From: Lachancea dasiensis
Lineage: Eukaryota; Ascomycota; Saccharomycetes; Saccharomycetales; Saccharomycetaceae
Reading direction: 5' to 3'
DNA: 64,000 nt
Assembly: GCA_900074725.1 (NCBI GenBank)
Contig: LT598460.1
Span: forward strand, 749,502 to 813,501
Of the stretch, positions 8,374 to 18,935 are shown one piece after another. Under the pieces are notes generated by a model. It was not told the DNA's origin. It searched no databases and worked only from the letters and a program-made list of their open reading frames with translations. The stretch's first letter is position 1. Every line of letters begins with the position of its first letter. The position numbers were made by a program, and so were the translations under genes.

Positions 8374-10746
8374 ATGCGTATCATTTGGTCTTTGACACTG
8401 ACTCTATGGATCTCGCACCAGTGTTTTGGGTCAGGATTCCAAAAATCGTCGTTCAATCGCCATGAGCTGCACCACTGCCGTCAAGAAGCTCAGTCTCTTT
8501 TCTACCACGCATACGATAACTATCTCAGATTAGCCTACCCTGACGACGAACTGTATCCGATCAGATGCCGTGGGCGCACCAGAAATGTAGAAAATGACGC
8601 CGATTTGGATAGGAACGACGTTATGGGTAACTACTCGGCCACGTTGGTGGATTCCTTAACCACACTGGCCATAATGGGCGATAAAGATCGCTTTAAGAAG
8701 GCGATTGACTTGATTCGCACCGATCTCGAGCCGGAATTCAAAATCAATGCCACGGTCCAGGTCTTCGAAACCACAATCCGCATATTGGGTGGTCTTTTAT
8801 CCGCTCACTTATACGCTACAGATCCAGCGAAAAGGGTCTTCTTGGGGAGGGAATATGACGGCATTTTACTACACAGGGCACACAGACTTGCCGACAGGCT
8901 GCTACCTGCCTACTTAACCAAGACTGGACTACCACTGCCTCGCATTAATTTAGCCACAGAGTACCGCAACGTTCCTCCGGGGTTTTTGCAAGAAAATAAT
9001 GCCGCCGCTATGGCTTCGCCCATGTTGGAATTTACGCTTCTTTCGTATTTGACGCATGATGATAAGTATAGGCAAGTTACAAAGTATGCTTTCGATAAAA
9101 TCTGGTCGTTGAGAAGCGAAATTGATCTTGTGCCCATGTCATTCAGCCCCCATACCGAAATGGCGAATAATTTTTACACGGGGATAGGAGCATCGATCGA
9201 TTCATTTTACGAATACGCCCTGAAGGGCGCCATTTTGTTTCAAGATGATGAACTGTGGAACGTTTGGGAACTTTCTTACAATGCTTTGCGAAAACATTCT
9301 AGAGGCGATTGGTTCTTCTCCAACGTCGAACTCATGAGTGGTCACGAAATTCTACCCTGGATTGATTCACTCAGTGCTTTTTTTCCCGGATTGCAAGTTT
9401 TGGCTGGTGACGTTCCTGACGCACAGAAGAAGCACTTGATGTTCTTAAAGTTATGGAATACGTATGGTGGGATTCCCGAAAGATGGGAATTTGACCCCCG
9501 GGAATTTGAAAACAACGAGCAGGAATTAAATGCAAGCTATGTACCTTTACCATGGTACCCACTACGACCGGAATTTGTCGAGACAACTTATTTTCTGTAT
9601 CGTGCAACGAGGGACGCTTTTTACTTACAGGTTGCTCGATCGATTTTGCAGGACTTGAAAAACTATTTTATGACGGACTGCGGCTTTGCAGGTCTTCAGG
9701 ATGTTATGACGGGCCAGTTCCAAGATCGAATGGAAACTTTTGTACTCAGCGAGACGCTGAAGTATTTGTATCTCACTTTTGATGTCGATAACGAATTACA
9801 CAAGGACGGTAGCAATGTCATTTTCAGCACCGAAGCGCATCCGCTTTGGCTGAAGGCTGCTGATTTCAAAAGGTATAAGTCCTCCTCTTTTTTCGAGGAT
9901 ACTCGCTATCGTGATCATTTACTCCGGGTTCAGCAAAGAGATGCCAGTTTGAAGTCTTCTAACATTAACCGATTTTTCCATGACATATCAAATTTATTGC
10001 TTTACAGAGCCAGGTACCCAGACCGTAACTCGACCTTAAATCGCAAAGGTATATCCACAGGTACTTGTCCGATCATGCGCTCTGCTAATGACTCGTTCCA
10101 ATTTTTGCATTCAGATGTGATTCGCCACTGCGAACGCCTTTTTGAGATTGATTATAGGTATGCAAGCAATTTGCGGAAGCCATCGAAGCTCATTGATAGA
10201 GTACCAATAGAGTTGGAATCTTCTTTTTACCACATATGGGGCTCTCAAACAAGTCCCCTACCTAAGTGTCAGTTACCACCAACAACAGACTCGTTCGACG
10301 TTATATTCCGGGTTGGATGGTCCAACTCAAAAACACCACCAAACTCCCAACTATCGGGGGTTTATGGCCCCATTAAAGATTCTATCACAATTGAATCGTT
10401 GATCGGTGTTAGGCTGCAGGTGGAAGCCCTTATTCCTGGTGCTATCGACTTACACGGAGAAGTCGTGGATGCGGACTACCTGGCTTACCTTTGGGAGCTC
10501 AACTCTCCTGCGGCACTCGGGTTTCCGAATCCAGGTCAGGATTTCAAAAATTCCGCTTCTAATGACCCGCGCAGACCGATATACCGTGTGTCCATCTTAA
10601 ATGGCATTCAGTTAGCACACAATGCCACCGTTTGGATCAATTCAACTCTGGACACCTCACCGTCAGCCTTAGGTATGAACCATAATGGAATGCTAATGCT
10701 AGACAAAGTACCTGTGGTAAACGCATTGTTCAAGAGTATGTTTTAG
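8374..10746 (+). CDS. MNL1: ER degradation-enhancing alpha-mannosidase (EDEM homologue)
   Basis: Mnl1/Htm1 trims mannose from N-glycans of misfolded ER glycoproteins, exposing the alpha-1,6-mannose signal read by Yos9 for ER-associated degradation; in S. cerevisiae it works with Pdi1. The protein is 790 residues (796 in S. cerevisiae). I chose ATG 8374 because it gives a clean signal sequence (MRIIWSLTLTLWISHQCFGS); an in-frame GTG lies 18 codons upstream. The glycosyl hydrolase 47 domain fills about residues 35-520, with YDNYLRLAYPDDELYPIRC, NYSATLVDSLTTLAIMGD, IRILGGLLSAH, FYTGIGASIDSFYEYALKG, RPEFVETTYFLYRAT and FVLSETLKYLYLTFD. The C-terminal extension is typical of fungal Mnl1. Confidence 0.95.
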   Translation: MRIIWSLTLTLWISHQCFGSGFQKSSFNRHELHHCRQEAQSLFYHAYDNYLRLAYPDDELYPIRCRGRTRNVENDADLDRNDVMGNYSATLVDSLTTLAIMGDKDRFKKAIDLIRTDLEPEFKINATVQVFETTIRILGGLLSAHLYATDPAKRVFLGREYDGILLHRAHRLADRLLPAYLTKTGLPLPRINLATEYRNVPPGFLQENNAAAMASPMLEFTLLSYLTHDDKYRQVTKYAFDKIWSLRSEIDLVPMSFSPHTEMANNFYTGIGASIDSFYEYALKGAILFQDDELWNVWELSYNALRKHSRGDWFFSNVELMSGHEILPWIDSLSAFFPGLQVLAGDVPDAQKKHLMFLKLWNTYGGIPERWEFDPREFENNEQELNASYVPLPWYPLRPEFVETTYFLYRATRDAFYLQVARSILQDLKNYFMTDCGFAGLQDVMTGQFQDRMETFVLSETLKYLYLTFDVDNELHKDGSNVIFSTEAHPLWLKAADFKRYKSSSFFEDTRYRDHLLRVQQRDASLKSSNINRFFHDISNLLLYRARYPDRNSTLNRKGISTGTCPIMRSANDSFQFLHSDVIRHCERLFEIDYRYASNLRKPSKLIDRVPIELESSFYHIWGSQTSPLPKCQLPPTTDSFDVIFRVGWSNSKTPPNSQLSGVYGPIKDSITIESLIGVRLQVEALIPGAIDLHGEVVDADYLAYLWELNSPAALGFPNPGQDFKNSASNDPRRPIYRVSILNGIQLAHNATVWINSTLDTSPSALGMNHNGMLMLDKVPVVNALFKSMF

Positions 10747-11566
10747 TCTCGTTCAAGACAGAAACTCTCCACAATGCTGACACTTCCACAACAGATCATA
10801 GTCTGAACTACCACATATTGTTAAATGAATGCTGCCGGGCAACACAGCAGTTGGACAACTGCTTTTTGGTTTTTAAACTAGCTAGACCTTCCTCATTATT
10901 TGACGAGAGCAAAACAAATGCAATAACTTTAGTCCCGTCTACTAATCCTGGGCAAACCAAAGCTGCAAGCAATTTCTGTTCCTTTATCCTCTTCAGTTAT
11001 CGTGAAAGTCGCTCAAGGGTAGCCAGCTAGCCATGCCAGATTCCGATCCTCTGATCATCCGTCCACTGTGATATTAAACTTCAATGTTTCTTTTTCACTG
11101 CTAACGGGGGGGTGATAAAATCATATTTTAACAATGACGATGATGATGATTAAGAGAGTTCCCGGCCGGATCACAGATACAACATTGGCTCGGTTATTGT
11201 AAGCTCATTTCCTAAAACTGAATTAGACTCAACATTTGGACATTAGGACTGAGATATTTCTTAGTTGCTACAGCTCATCTCGCCAAACTTTGACCTTGTG
11301 GGTAAGGTTTATCTAAATTTCAGGTTCGAAGACAATCAAGACTGAGGTCGTCAAGGGTCCAACAGGGGAGCGATCAATTGACATTGGTTCCAGGCTCTAG
11401 TGTTCTTTACTACTACCTTTGAGCGGAGAAACTGCTATCGAAAAGAGCGTAGAGGTTTTCTCAACGTACTTCCGGCCTATTTAGGAGACGTCAAAAAGAT
11501 AGTGAACTAAGGAAGGCCAGAGTGCGAAGCGATACTTAGCCTGATCGGTTGTAAATCAATTCTGAA
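10747..11566. other. SCH9 upstream region
   Basis: 820 bp between MNL1 and SCH9. It contains three short upstream ATG ORFs at 11033-11202 (listed separately), a G run at 11106-11112 and a GATGAT run near 11137. No other ATG was noted from 11203 to the SCH9 start. Nothing else is identifiable. Confidence 0.5.
11033..11202 (+). promoter_or_regulatory. Cluster of three upstream ORFs before SCH9
   Basis: Three ATG-to-stop ORFs of 12, 6 and 22 residues at 11033-11071, 11084-11104 and 11134-11202. The S. cerevisiae SCH9 mRNA is known for a long leader with an upstream ORF. Whether these lie inside the transcript here is not visible. Confidence 0.35.
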
Positions 11567-13828
11567 ATGATCAACTTTTTCGGCACAAAGAGTGTTGAGT
11601 CGCAAGCACAAAACAATGACCAAGGCCGGCTGGACGGTACCAAACCTCCTCCATTACAATTACAGCAGCAGAATATGCAATCGAATGGTCTTTTTCCAAG
11701 CTTCACTGCCCAAACTGCAACCCCTACCACGGCTCTGTGTGACAATTCCTACGCCATGGGTACTACCGGGCTTGCGTCAAACCAACCGGAAACTGCCCTT
11801 ACGCAGATGAAGTCCATGAGCAGTCAATCAGAACTACACTTGCAGGCTATGAAGTTTCCAGACCAACAGCAACAAGACATACCGTCATTGCGACCAGCAT
11901 CTGCTAATGGTAACGTCAAGACGTTTCCCCAGCTATCGCAACAGGCTAACCAGCACGTACCGTCTGCAGGATCATCGAACGGAAGTACTACGGAGCAACG
12001 CGATGCCATCTCAAGCCTGGATTCTGATCCAGCCGAAACAGGCATCCCCAGAGGAAGGCTTGAGGTTACGATAGCAGAGGCTCAGGGTCTTCTAACTCGA
12101 TCAAGCCAATCACAACCATATGTGGTTTGCACTTTCGAAAGTTCCGAGTTTATTTCTGAGGGTCCTGAGTCAGTAGACAACAAACCCGTCACTCACAATA
12201 CAATCAGTGGATGGACAAATGAACTTCCAGCAATTGCTGAAAAACACAAGAAGCCTTTATACACCCGCCAATCGTCTTCTCAACTTGACAAGCTGAACAG
12301 CCAGTCAGTCGCTACTAACAATAATTGTTCAAACCCCATATGGCACCACGAAACTACTTTTGATGTCCTGGGAGCCCACTCAGAGCTTGATATTTCTGTT
12401 TATGATGCGGCTCATGACGATATGTTTCTAGGACAAGTACGTCTACGCCCTGACCTCCACACGAGCTCACTGTCGAAACACGAGCAGTGGTACAAGCTGC
12501 AGAGTAGAATTGTTGGTGAAAGCGTAGCTGGGCTCATCCGGGTGAAGTGGCATTTTAAATCGACTAAGAAACGTCAGTACGGTCCACAAGACTTCGAAGT
12601 ACTGAGACTTTTGGGTAAGGGCACCTTCGGCCAGGTATATCAAGTTCGCAAGAAAGATACCAAGAGAATTTATGCAATGAAAGTGCTGTCCAAAAAAGTA
12701 ATTGTCAAGAAGAATGAGATAGCGCATACTATCGGCGAAAGGAATATTTTGGTACGTACCGCTTCCAAATCGTGCCCATTCATAGTTGGGCTTAAGTTTT
12801 CCTTCCAAACGTTGGCTGATCTTTACTTAGTGACTGATTTCATGAGCGGTGGTGAACTTTTCTGGCACTTGCAGAAAGAGGGTAGGTTTACAGAAGACCG
12901 CGCCAAGTTTTATATTGCAGAATTGGTGCTAGCTTTGGAATATCTGCATGAAAATGATATTGTTTACCGTGATCTCAAACCCGAAAACATTTTATTGGAT
13001 GCTAACGGTAACATCGCTCTATGTGATTTTGGTTTATCCAAGGCTGACTTGAAGGATCGAACTAATACGTTTTGCGGAACGACAGAGTATTTGGCTCCAG
13101 AGCTGCTTCTTGATGAAAGTGGCTATACCAAGATGGTCGATTTTTGGTCGCTAGGTGTCCTAATCTTCGAAATGTGCTGTGGCTGGTCACCATTTTTTGC
13201 TGAGGACAATCAAAAGATGTATCAAAAGATCGCCTTTGGCAAAGTCAAATTCCCTCGGGATGTCTTGTCACCCGAAGGTCGTTCTTTCGTGAAAGGGCTA
13301 TTGAATCGTAACCCAAGGCATCGTTTGGGGGCTCTGGACGATGGAAGAGAACTTAGAGCACATCCATTCTTCGCAGACATCGACTGGGAAGCTCTGCGGC
13401 TCAAAAAAATTCCTCCTCCCTTCAAGCCACACCTATCAGGTGAAACAGACACTTCGAATTTTGATCCAGAGTTTACGCAAACATCTACTTCATACATGAA
13501 CAGACAGACAATGGCGGCAACCCCGCTATCCCCCGCTATGCAAGCCAAGTTTGCAGGCTTCACGTTTGTTGATGAATCTACAATGGACGAGCTTCACAAC
13601 AACAATTATAATAATCGCAAATTTCTACAAAACTCATACTTCATGGAGCCCGGCTCCTTTATTCCAGGTAATCCCGAATTGCCTGCCGACGAGGATGTGA
13701 TAGACGACGACGCTGGGCAAGATACTGAGCTAGGAGATGGGAAACCTGCTGGTTCTCACGAGCAAGTAGATTTCGATGGTGACCATCACATGGACGACGA
13801 ATTTGTAAGTGGTCGTTTTGAAATCTAA
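11567..13828 (+). CDS. SCH9: AGC-family protein kinase Sch9 (TORC1 effector)
   Basis: Sch9 is the yeast S6K/Akt-like kinase, phosphorylated by TORC1 at the vacuole, controlling ribosome production, stress response and lifespan. 753 residues. The Gln/Ser-rich N-terminus leads to a C2 domain (about 155-325, with RGRLEVTIAEAQGL, PIWHHETTFDV and DMFLGQVRLRP). The kinase domain starts at F343 with LLGKGTFGQVYQVR and AMKVLSKK, then YRDLKPENILL and DFGLSK. The activation-loop Thr is T501 in TNTFCGTTEYLAPE. The C-terminal tail keeps TORC1-type sites: TPLSP (T652, S655) and hydrophobic-motif T666 in FAGFTF, aligned to T723/S726/T737 of S. cerevisiae. The order MNL1-SCH9-SKN7-SET5 is conserved. Confidence 0.96.
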   Translation: MINFFGTKSVESQAQNNDQGRLDGTKPPPLQLQQQNMQSNGLFPSFTAQTATPTTALCDNSYAMGTTGLASNQPETALTQMKSMSSQSELHLQAMKFPDQQQQDIPSLRPASANGNVKTFPQLSQQANQHVPSAGSSNGSTTEQRDAISSLDSDPAETGIPRGRLEVTIAEAQGLLTRSSQSQPYVVCTFESSEFISEGPESVDNKPVTHNTISGWTNELPAIAEKHKKPLYTRQSSSQLDKLNSQSVATNNNCSNPIWHHETTFDVLGAHSELDISVYDAAHDDMFLGQVRLRPDLHTSSLSKHEQWYKLQSRIVGESVAGLIRVKWHFKSTKKRQYGPQDFEVLRLLGKGTFGQVYQVRKKDTKRIYAMKVLSKKVIVKKNEIAHTIGERNILVRTASKSCPFIVGLKFSFQTLADLYLVTDFMSGGELFWHLQKEGRFTEDRAKFYIAELVLALEYLHENDIVYRDLKPENILLDANGNIALCDFGLSKADLKDRTNTFCGTTEYLAPELLLDESGYTKMVDFWSLGVLIFEMCCGWSPFFAEDNQKMYQKIAFGKVKFPRDVLSPEGRSFVKGLLNRNPRHRLGALDDGRELRAHPFFADIDWEALRLKKIPPPFKPHLSGETDTSNFDPEFTQTSTSYMNRQTMAATPLSPAMQAKFAGFTFVDESTMDELHNNNYNNRKFLQNSYFMEPGSFIPGNPELPADEDVIDDDAGQDTELGDGKPAGSHEQVDFDGDHHMDDEFVSGRFEI

Positions 13829-14735
13829 AACGGCGGTCACTAAAAGAATCTGACACCGTGCACCCGAAATAACAATTCCATTATCCTCGAGACCTTGTTT
13901 CTCCTTTGGCGTAATCTTTTCAGCGACCTCAATACCGTTTTTCGCTCTCCTCGGAATCTCTGATGAGAGAATTTCAGCGATAACGGGTTATTGTAAGGAA
14001 GGTTTAGACGTTACAACGAAGCTTGAGGAGCAAAAACGTTTATTTATGGGGTATCGGGACAAGGCTCGCGCGCAAGACTTGAGGAAATTTTTTGGGCTAC
14101 CGAAAAATACCTCCTCCAGCTCGTATCCTCTCTGTTATATAATATTAAGTCTAGAATTGTACATTAAGGATAATATAGCCCCGGAGAAGGACGAAACTCT
14201 AGTCATAGTAAGCTCTCCCCAAAAGTCTTGCAAACAGGTCAAATAAAAAATTGGGCATGTTATCTAAAAGACGTATAATAACAGGCTAAACACATCTATC
14301 AATCACTTTCAATAGTGAAAAAGACCACCTTTGTTAGTGTAATGCTGATCGATTCTCCTACTGATCCGAGGACAGTTGGACAACTTCATCTTCCGTCACT
14401 GTCTACGATTTTACAATTGTGGTCTAAATATCATATAATCAATCCAGAAAGCGCACTGAACAAGGCCGTTATATTTAAAAGATTAAACAGAGACAACCGA
14501 TCTATTTCGAAGAATTAGTTTCTCATTTAGAATCGAAGAGAATACTCGGCTTCTCACAGTCATTATACCAGGCACGAGGAAGAAGCTACAGAGCACGACA
14601 TCAGTCAAACAATCTGGTCGAGTATCATAAGCCTGCCCTGCATATTTCAAAAAAGAGAGAGAGAGACAGATAGAGAGAGACAATAACAAAGATTCGACTA
14701 ATAAAACGGCCGTGAGGGACTCTTTGAATACTGAT
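13829..14735. other. Intergenic region SCH9-SKN7
   Basis: About 900 bp upstream of SKN7. A/T-rich segments that could act as TATA elements lie near 14130-14150. A GA-rich tract ends about 55 bp before the SKN7 start. No gene recognised. Confidence 0.5.
14654..14680 (+). repeat. GA-rich purine tract
   Basis: An interrupted (GA)n stretch preceded by an A run, 56-82 bp before the SKN7 ATG. It may be part of the 5' leader. Confidence 0.7.
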
Positions 14736-16142
14736 ATGGAGACAAGTGAAGATTTACCGAGCTCCAATGGAAACGATGTGGTTGGAGTTAACAAACTGGG
14801 TCAGAAGTCAGGATCAAACGACTTTGTACGCAAGCTGTTCAAAATCTTAGAAAGTGGAGAATACACCAATATAGTGCAGTGGACTGATGACGGTGACAGT
14901 TTTGTTGTGCGGGATACTAATGCCTTTACTACCCAAATTTTGCCGCAGCATTTCAAGCATTCCAACTTTTCTAGCTTTGTGCGGCAGCTAAATAAGTACG
15001 ACTTCCACAAAATAAAACGAACGACCGAAGAGAAGCAAAACTCGCAATATGGTGAGCATAGTTGGGAGTTCAAACATCCAAATTTCCGCATCCATGATGA
15101 AGAGCAACTTGATAATATCAAAAGAAAATCCGCCGTGCAGAGAAAAATAATGTTGGATGACAACGTTATGTTGGTCAAGAACCAAAACTCTAATGACAAT
15201 GGAGTCAGCAGTCAGTTCGACTCTGCTGCCGAGATGATATTGAACAATACGGTTAACAAGCCTAAATTTCACCAGTTGAAGCGCAAAGTTGAAGCGTTAG
15301 GCCAAGAGGTGAGTTATCTGAAGAACGAAAACTACGAATTGAAACTCGGCTATCAAAAATCACAGTCTCGATATAATACTCTAATGGAAAACCTCATATC
15401 CACGAGAGAGTTCAGTAACATGCTGGTCACCAATTTAAACATCCTTATCAACAGTTTAACTTCACAGGGACTGGAAATTCCTGGTAACTTAACATTCAAT
15501 GCCACAATGCCGATTGTGCGCCCAGTCCAGGACGCACAATCCCCACAAATGAGCTCTGTGGTTCCTACACTTCCCCTACGAAAGCCGTCAAGTATGGAAT
15601 CAGGTCCATCTTCCACTACCCCCCAAGTGATATCAGATCATCCGATACTACGACCAGGGTTTCACGTTTTACTTGTGGAAGACGATTCTATTTGCATCCA
15701 GTTATGTTCCAAATTCTTAATGAAATATGGCTGTACTGTGGAGGTGGTGACAGATGGCTTATCAGCTATTTCCACTTTAGAGAAGTTCCGTTTCGATCTA
15801 GTACTGATGGACATCGTTATGCCTAGTTTAGACGGAGCCACTGCCACCTCCATTGTCCGGAGTTTCGATAATCATACACCCATAATTGCTATGACGGGAA
15901 ATATCGAGGACCAAGATTTAGTCACCTATTTACAACATGGGATGAACGACATTTTGGCGAAGCCGTTCACCAAAGACGATCTGCATTCGATGCTAATTAG
16001 ATATCTGCGAAACAGAGTACCTCTTTCTGAGCAAAGAGCTGGCTCGCTATCGAAAAATCCTCAGTCACCCCCGTTACCGCATGACAACGATGTCACAAAT
16101 TTAATTCGTGAAGAGCCGCCTATAAAAAAACAACGCGTTTAG
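14736..16142 (+). CDS. SKN7: Transcription factor / response regulator Skn7
   Basis: A nuclear protein joining a heat-shock-factor-type DNA-binding domain to a two-component receiver. It receives phosphate from the Sln1-Ypd1 relay and acts in cell-wall, osmotic and oxidative stress responses. 468 residues from ATG 14736; an in-frame GTG lies eight codons upstream. The HSF domain spans about residues 28-130 (DFVRKLFKILESGEY, HFKHSNFSSFVRQLNKYDF, WEFKHPNF). A coiled-coil segment follows (about 175-235). The receiver domain starts near residue 308 with FHVLLVEDDSICIQL. The phosphoacceptor is D359 in DLVLMDIVMPSLDG, with switch residue T in IIAMTGN and Lys in ILAKPF. Confidence 0.97.
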   Translation: METSEDLPSSNGNDVVGVNKLGQKSGSNDFVRKLFKILESGEYTNIVQWTDDGDSFVVRDTNAFTTQILPQHFKHSNFSSFVRQLNKYDFHKIKRTTEEKQNSQYGEHSWEFKHPNFRIHDEEQLDNIKRKSAVQRKIMLDDNVMLVKNQNSNDNGVSSQFDSAAEMILNNTVNKPKFHQLKRKVEALGQEVSYLKNENYELKLGYQKSQSRYNTLMENLISTREFSNMLVTNLNILINSLTSQGLEIPGNLTFNATMPIVRPVQDAQSPQMSSVVPTLPLRKPSSMESGPSSTTPQVISDHPILRPGFHVLLVEDDSICIQLCSKFLMKYGCTVEVVTDGLSAISTLEKFRFDLVLMDIVMPSLDGATATSIVRSFDNHTPIIAMTGNIEDQDLVTYLQHGMNDILAKPFTKDDLHSMLIRYLRNRVPLSEQRAGSLSKNPQSPPLPHDNDVTNLIREEPPIKKQRV

Positions 16143-16281
16143 GCTACCATCGGGAATGTTAGCTTCGAATGATCTGAACCTTTTACGCTGGTAGTACTTT
16201 ATAAAATATTTAGTTGATATTTCCTATCAAAGGGTTTAATGTTTATCATAATTTTCTGAGTTTACGTAACACTTTGTGAGT

Positions 16282-17742
16282 TTATTCTTCCAATGCAACC
16301 ATCACTCGATCATCAAATCTCACCGACTTTCTTCTTCGTTCCAACCTCAAATTTTCAGGTATCTCGAGGTCGAATTCTTGGCCATTCTTTAAAAGCTCCG
16401 ACAAATCGGGCCTAGAGGCCTTTATAGAAGATTTGCGTCTAGGCGCTGTTAGCTGATCAGGTTCCTCTTGTGCAAGCTGCTTTGTATGGGCCTCCTGTCG
16501 AGACTTAAGTTCTTTCTGGCACCGGGAACAACGGCAAAGAAACCCATAGTTTACCAAAAGTTCTCTACGTCGTAGTGTGACTCCATGTAAAGGGTTCACA
16601 TAGGTTGTAAAAAGCTCCTCACCTTTCTTGATATCCTTCCTTGCGAAGAGCCGCAAGCCCGTCTTGCCCTCGAACTCATATCGAACGTTCGGTTCGCATT
16701 TGTGATTTAGATGTGAATACATGGTGAATATTTGACCATCAAGTTGATTGATATTGTACTTTCCAACATTCTTCAAAAAGGTGTCCATGTCAAAGCCTTG
16801 TTCCTGAGCTTGAGGAAATGCGGTGCAAAATGATTTGAATAATTCATTCCAAACAGGGCCCTCTTCTGAATTTACCGCACCTGTCGTTTTGTCGAATAGT
16901 CCACCTACATTAGTTGAGTCTGCAGCCTTGGTCCGCAAAAGTTGGCTTACTTCTGCTAAAGACTCAAGCTCTTCCTGAATGTGAGCCCCGTCTTGCCTGT
17001 TGAGTATAATCCGCGCGTATACTATTCCGATAGCGTATGGAGCTTGTAATCCATGCTCTTTGCACAGCTCTTCAAACCTCATCCATCCAGATGCTGACAC
17101 CAGTTTGCTTTTGCTGGTCGGGTGTTTGAGAAATCCATGTGTACTAGCGTCTAGGCGTTTACAATGCTTGGAACACCAAACAGCGGAGCACGCTTGACAG
17201 TCGAGCAGATTTTTCAGTGTGAACTGGGAACTTTGGGTAAGTAATTGGCCACATAGGGAGCAAGATCGACCTTTAGAAGCGAGAGAGGCTTTGTCCAAGG
17301 GCAAAATCGGCGTCAATGGTTCGTGCTCATAAAAGATGATCTCGTCTCGTCGCAGGTCTTTCGCCGCAAAAAAAGACCACCTGCCACTTCTAATTTCCCG
17401 CAGTTCCATTTTATCCACAACTTTGGGGTTAGGTTTGGGAGGGTGGCGGCTCATGACCTCATCAGCATAAGTAAAGAGCTTGGATTCATCAGTGAACAAC
17501 AAGTTATGGCCTGAGAGCACTTGCTCCAAATCTTCTCGGGATAATTCCCATTGTGGATTTCTGCTGATAATCCTAGTGAGCAAATCTGCGGGTCCCAGGT
17601 CCTCGGACGCTGGTTCTTGGCGCCATAAAAGTACAACGCCGTCGCAAATTTGTTTATCAGATGGCACAATTTTTGGCTCTTTCAAATCGTTCGTTTCTTC
17701 CTCAGCGTCATTCAAATGTAATTGTTCTAACTTGACTGGCAT
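16282..17742 (-). CDS. SET5: SET-domain lysine methyltransferase Set5
   Basis: Set5 methylates histone H4 at K5, K8 and K12 in S. cerevisiae. The 486-residue protein shows a split SET domain: the N-terminal SET part (about 112-140, GRWSFFAAKDLRRDEIIFYE) is followed by a Cys-rich MYND-like insert (CSLCGQLL, CQACSAVWCSKHCK). Then comes the catalytic SET core with YSHLNHKCEPNVRYEF and GEELFTTYVNPLHGVTLRRR. The post-SET Cys cluster is NYGFLCRCSRCQKEL. The C-terminus carries a basic/acidic tail (RLERRRKSVRFDDRVMVALEE). It converges with SKN7 at 140 bp, as in YHR206W-YHR207C. It is the last gene of this synteny block. Confidence 0.95.
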   Translation of the reverse strand: MPVKLEQLHLNDAEEETNDLKEPKIVPSDKQICDGVVLLWRQEPASEDLGPADLLTRIISRNPQWELSREDLEQVLSGHNLLFTDESKLFTYADEVMSRHPPKPNPKVVDKMELREIRSGRWSFFAAKDLRRDEIIFYEHEPLTPILPLDKASLASKGRSCSLCGQLLTQSSQFTLKNLLDCQACSAVWCSKHCKRLDASTHGFLKHPTSKSKLVSASGWMRFEELCKEHGLQAPYAIGIVYARIILNRQDGAHIQEELESLAEVSQLLRTKAADSTNVGGLFDKTTGAVNSEEGPVWNELFKSFCTAFPQAQEQGFDMDTFLKNVGKYNINQLDGQIFTMYSHLNHKCEPNVRYEFEGKTGLRLFARKDIKKGEELFTTYVNPLHGVTLRRRELLVNYGFLCRCSRCQKELKSRQEAHTKQLAQEEPDQLTAPRRKSSIKASRPDLSELLKNGQEFDLEIPENLRLERRRKSVRFDDRVMVALEE

Positions 17743-18115
17743 AGCACTCCCAAGAGCTACTTGTATTGGAAAACTGGGAGAACCTTTACTCTAACTCTAT
17801 TTCGTTCAAAGAGTTTCGATTGATAGCAGATTCAATTATTGAATATAAACAAACGCTAATAATAACCAAGAAAATCAAGGAATCCTCCAGGTTTGTGAAT
17901 AGAATTATCAAGACGATTCAAGCACTTCTACGGTGCTTGCTTCAGGACCAGAGTTGGAACATCGTCGCTCCAATATTGAGAGAAGTTCTCTATCGTGTTT
18001 AACGAGGGTTTGAGTTATCTTTCTAGATATCTCATCGCTCAAGCTTCAACACCCTGTTAAACCTTTCCTCAAACCTATCCTCGAACCTATTCGTGTTGAG
18101 CACACAGCGTCCGCA
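17743..18115. other. Divergent promoter SET5/FMP10
   Basis: 373 bp shared upstream region with no recognised motif. It is also a synteny junction relative to S. cerevisiae, from chromosome VIII-type to chromosome V-type genes. Confidence 0.5.
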
Positions 18116-18835
18116 ATGCTGAGAGCGGCTTTAAAAGTGGGAATCAGATGCTATTCAAATGAAACCAAACGTTTTGTAGTAAGGCAGCCCAAAAGCTCGA
18201 ACAGAGGACTACTGATAGGTATATTTGGGGCGAGTTTTGGATTAGGATGGTTTGTTACACAACATATGACATTCACGGACTTCATGGCCAAATATATGTT
18301 TGATAATGTACCAGAAAACGATGAGGGTCTTTTGAAATACAAGGCGCAACTGCAGCATCGTTTGGATAACCTAAAAGTTGTGCAACAATTGAAACAAGTA
18401 GGCTACACGGAGATTTTCCCCAAGGCACAGAACAACAAGGCCAACAAGACGCTGGTTGATAACACTCTTATGGTGCCAGGGGGTATAGCTATTGCTCCCC
18501 GGTTTTTCTATGATGCCAAGACCAAACAAACTGTAGGTATCTACCACCTGGGGATGAAATTAACGGGATATCCATTCTTGGTGCACGGCGGTATCTTGGC
18601 GACCGTTATGGAAGATCTCATGCGAGTCTCTGTGATGTTAGCGAAAGGAGTGAAGTCTGAAAAAACGAAAGATCTAACCCTGAACTATAAGTTTCCCACG
18701 CTCGCCAACCAGTTTGTCGTCGTGAGGATTACACAAGTGGAGGAAAACGGCAGGAACATAAAGCTGCATGCGGAGCTCATGGATCAAAGTGGGGACCGTA
18801 CTTTGGTCAAGGGAACCGGACGTTTCAAATGCTAA
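18116..18835 (+). CDS. FMP10: Fmp10-like mitochondrial hot-dog-fold (thioesterase superfamily) protein
   Basis: 239 residues. The N-terminus (MLRAALKVGIRCYSNETKR) looks like a mitochondrial presequence and is followed by one hydrophobic segment (GLLIGIFGASFGLGWFV), suggesting an inner-membrane anchor. The C-terminal half (about 125-239) shows hot-dog thioesterase features: GIYHLGMKLTGYPFLVHGGI with the HGG-type turn, a long helix (LATVMEDLMRVSVMLAKG), then a TLNYKFPTLANQFVVVRI strand. S. cerevisiae YER182W (Fmp10) is a mitochondrial protein of unknown function. Assignment is supported by FAU1 lying beside it, as in YER182W-YER183C. Confidence 0.85.
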   Translation: MLRAALKVGIRCYSNETKRFVVRQPKSSNRGLLIGIFGASFGLGWFVTQHMTFTDFMAKYMFDNVPENDEGLLKYKAQLQHRLDNLKVVQQLKQVGYTEIFPKAQNNKANKTLVDNTLMVPGGIAIAPRFFYDAKTKQTVGIYHLGMKLTGYPFLVHGGILATVMEDLMRVSVMLAKGVKSEKTKDLTLNYKFPTLANQFVVVRITQVEENGRNIKLHAELMDQSGDRTLVKGTGRFKC

Positions 18836-18935
18836 TGTGATGGTCATTCCTTTGCTGAATATATTAATGTATATGACATACGACTCTACAGCCTCTTTGT
18901 CTTGCCTACACGACGTGATATGAATGTAGTCTTTC

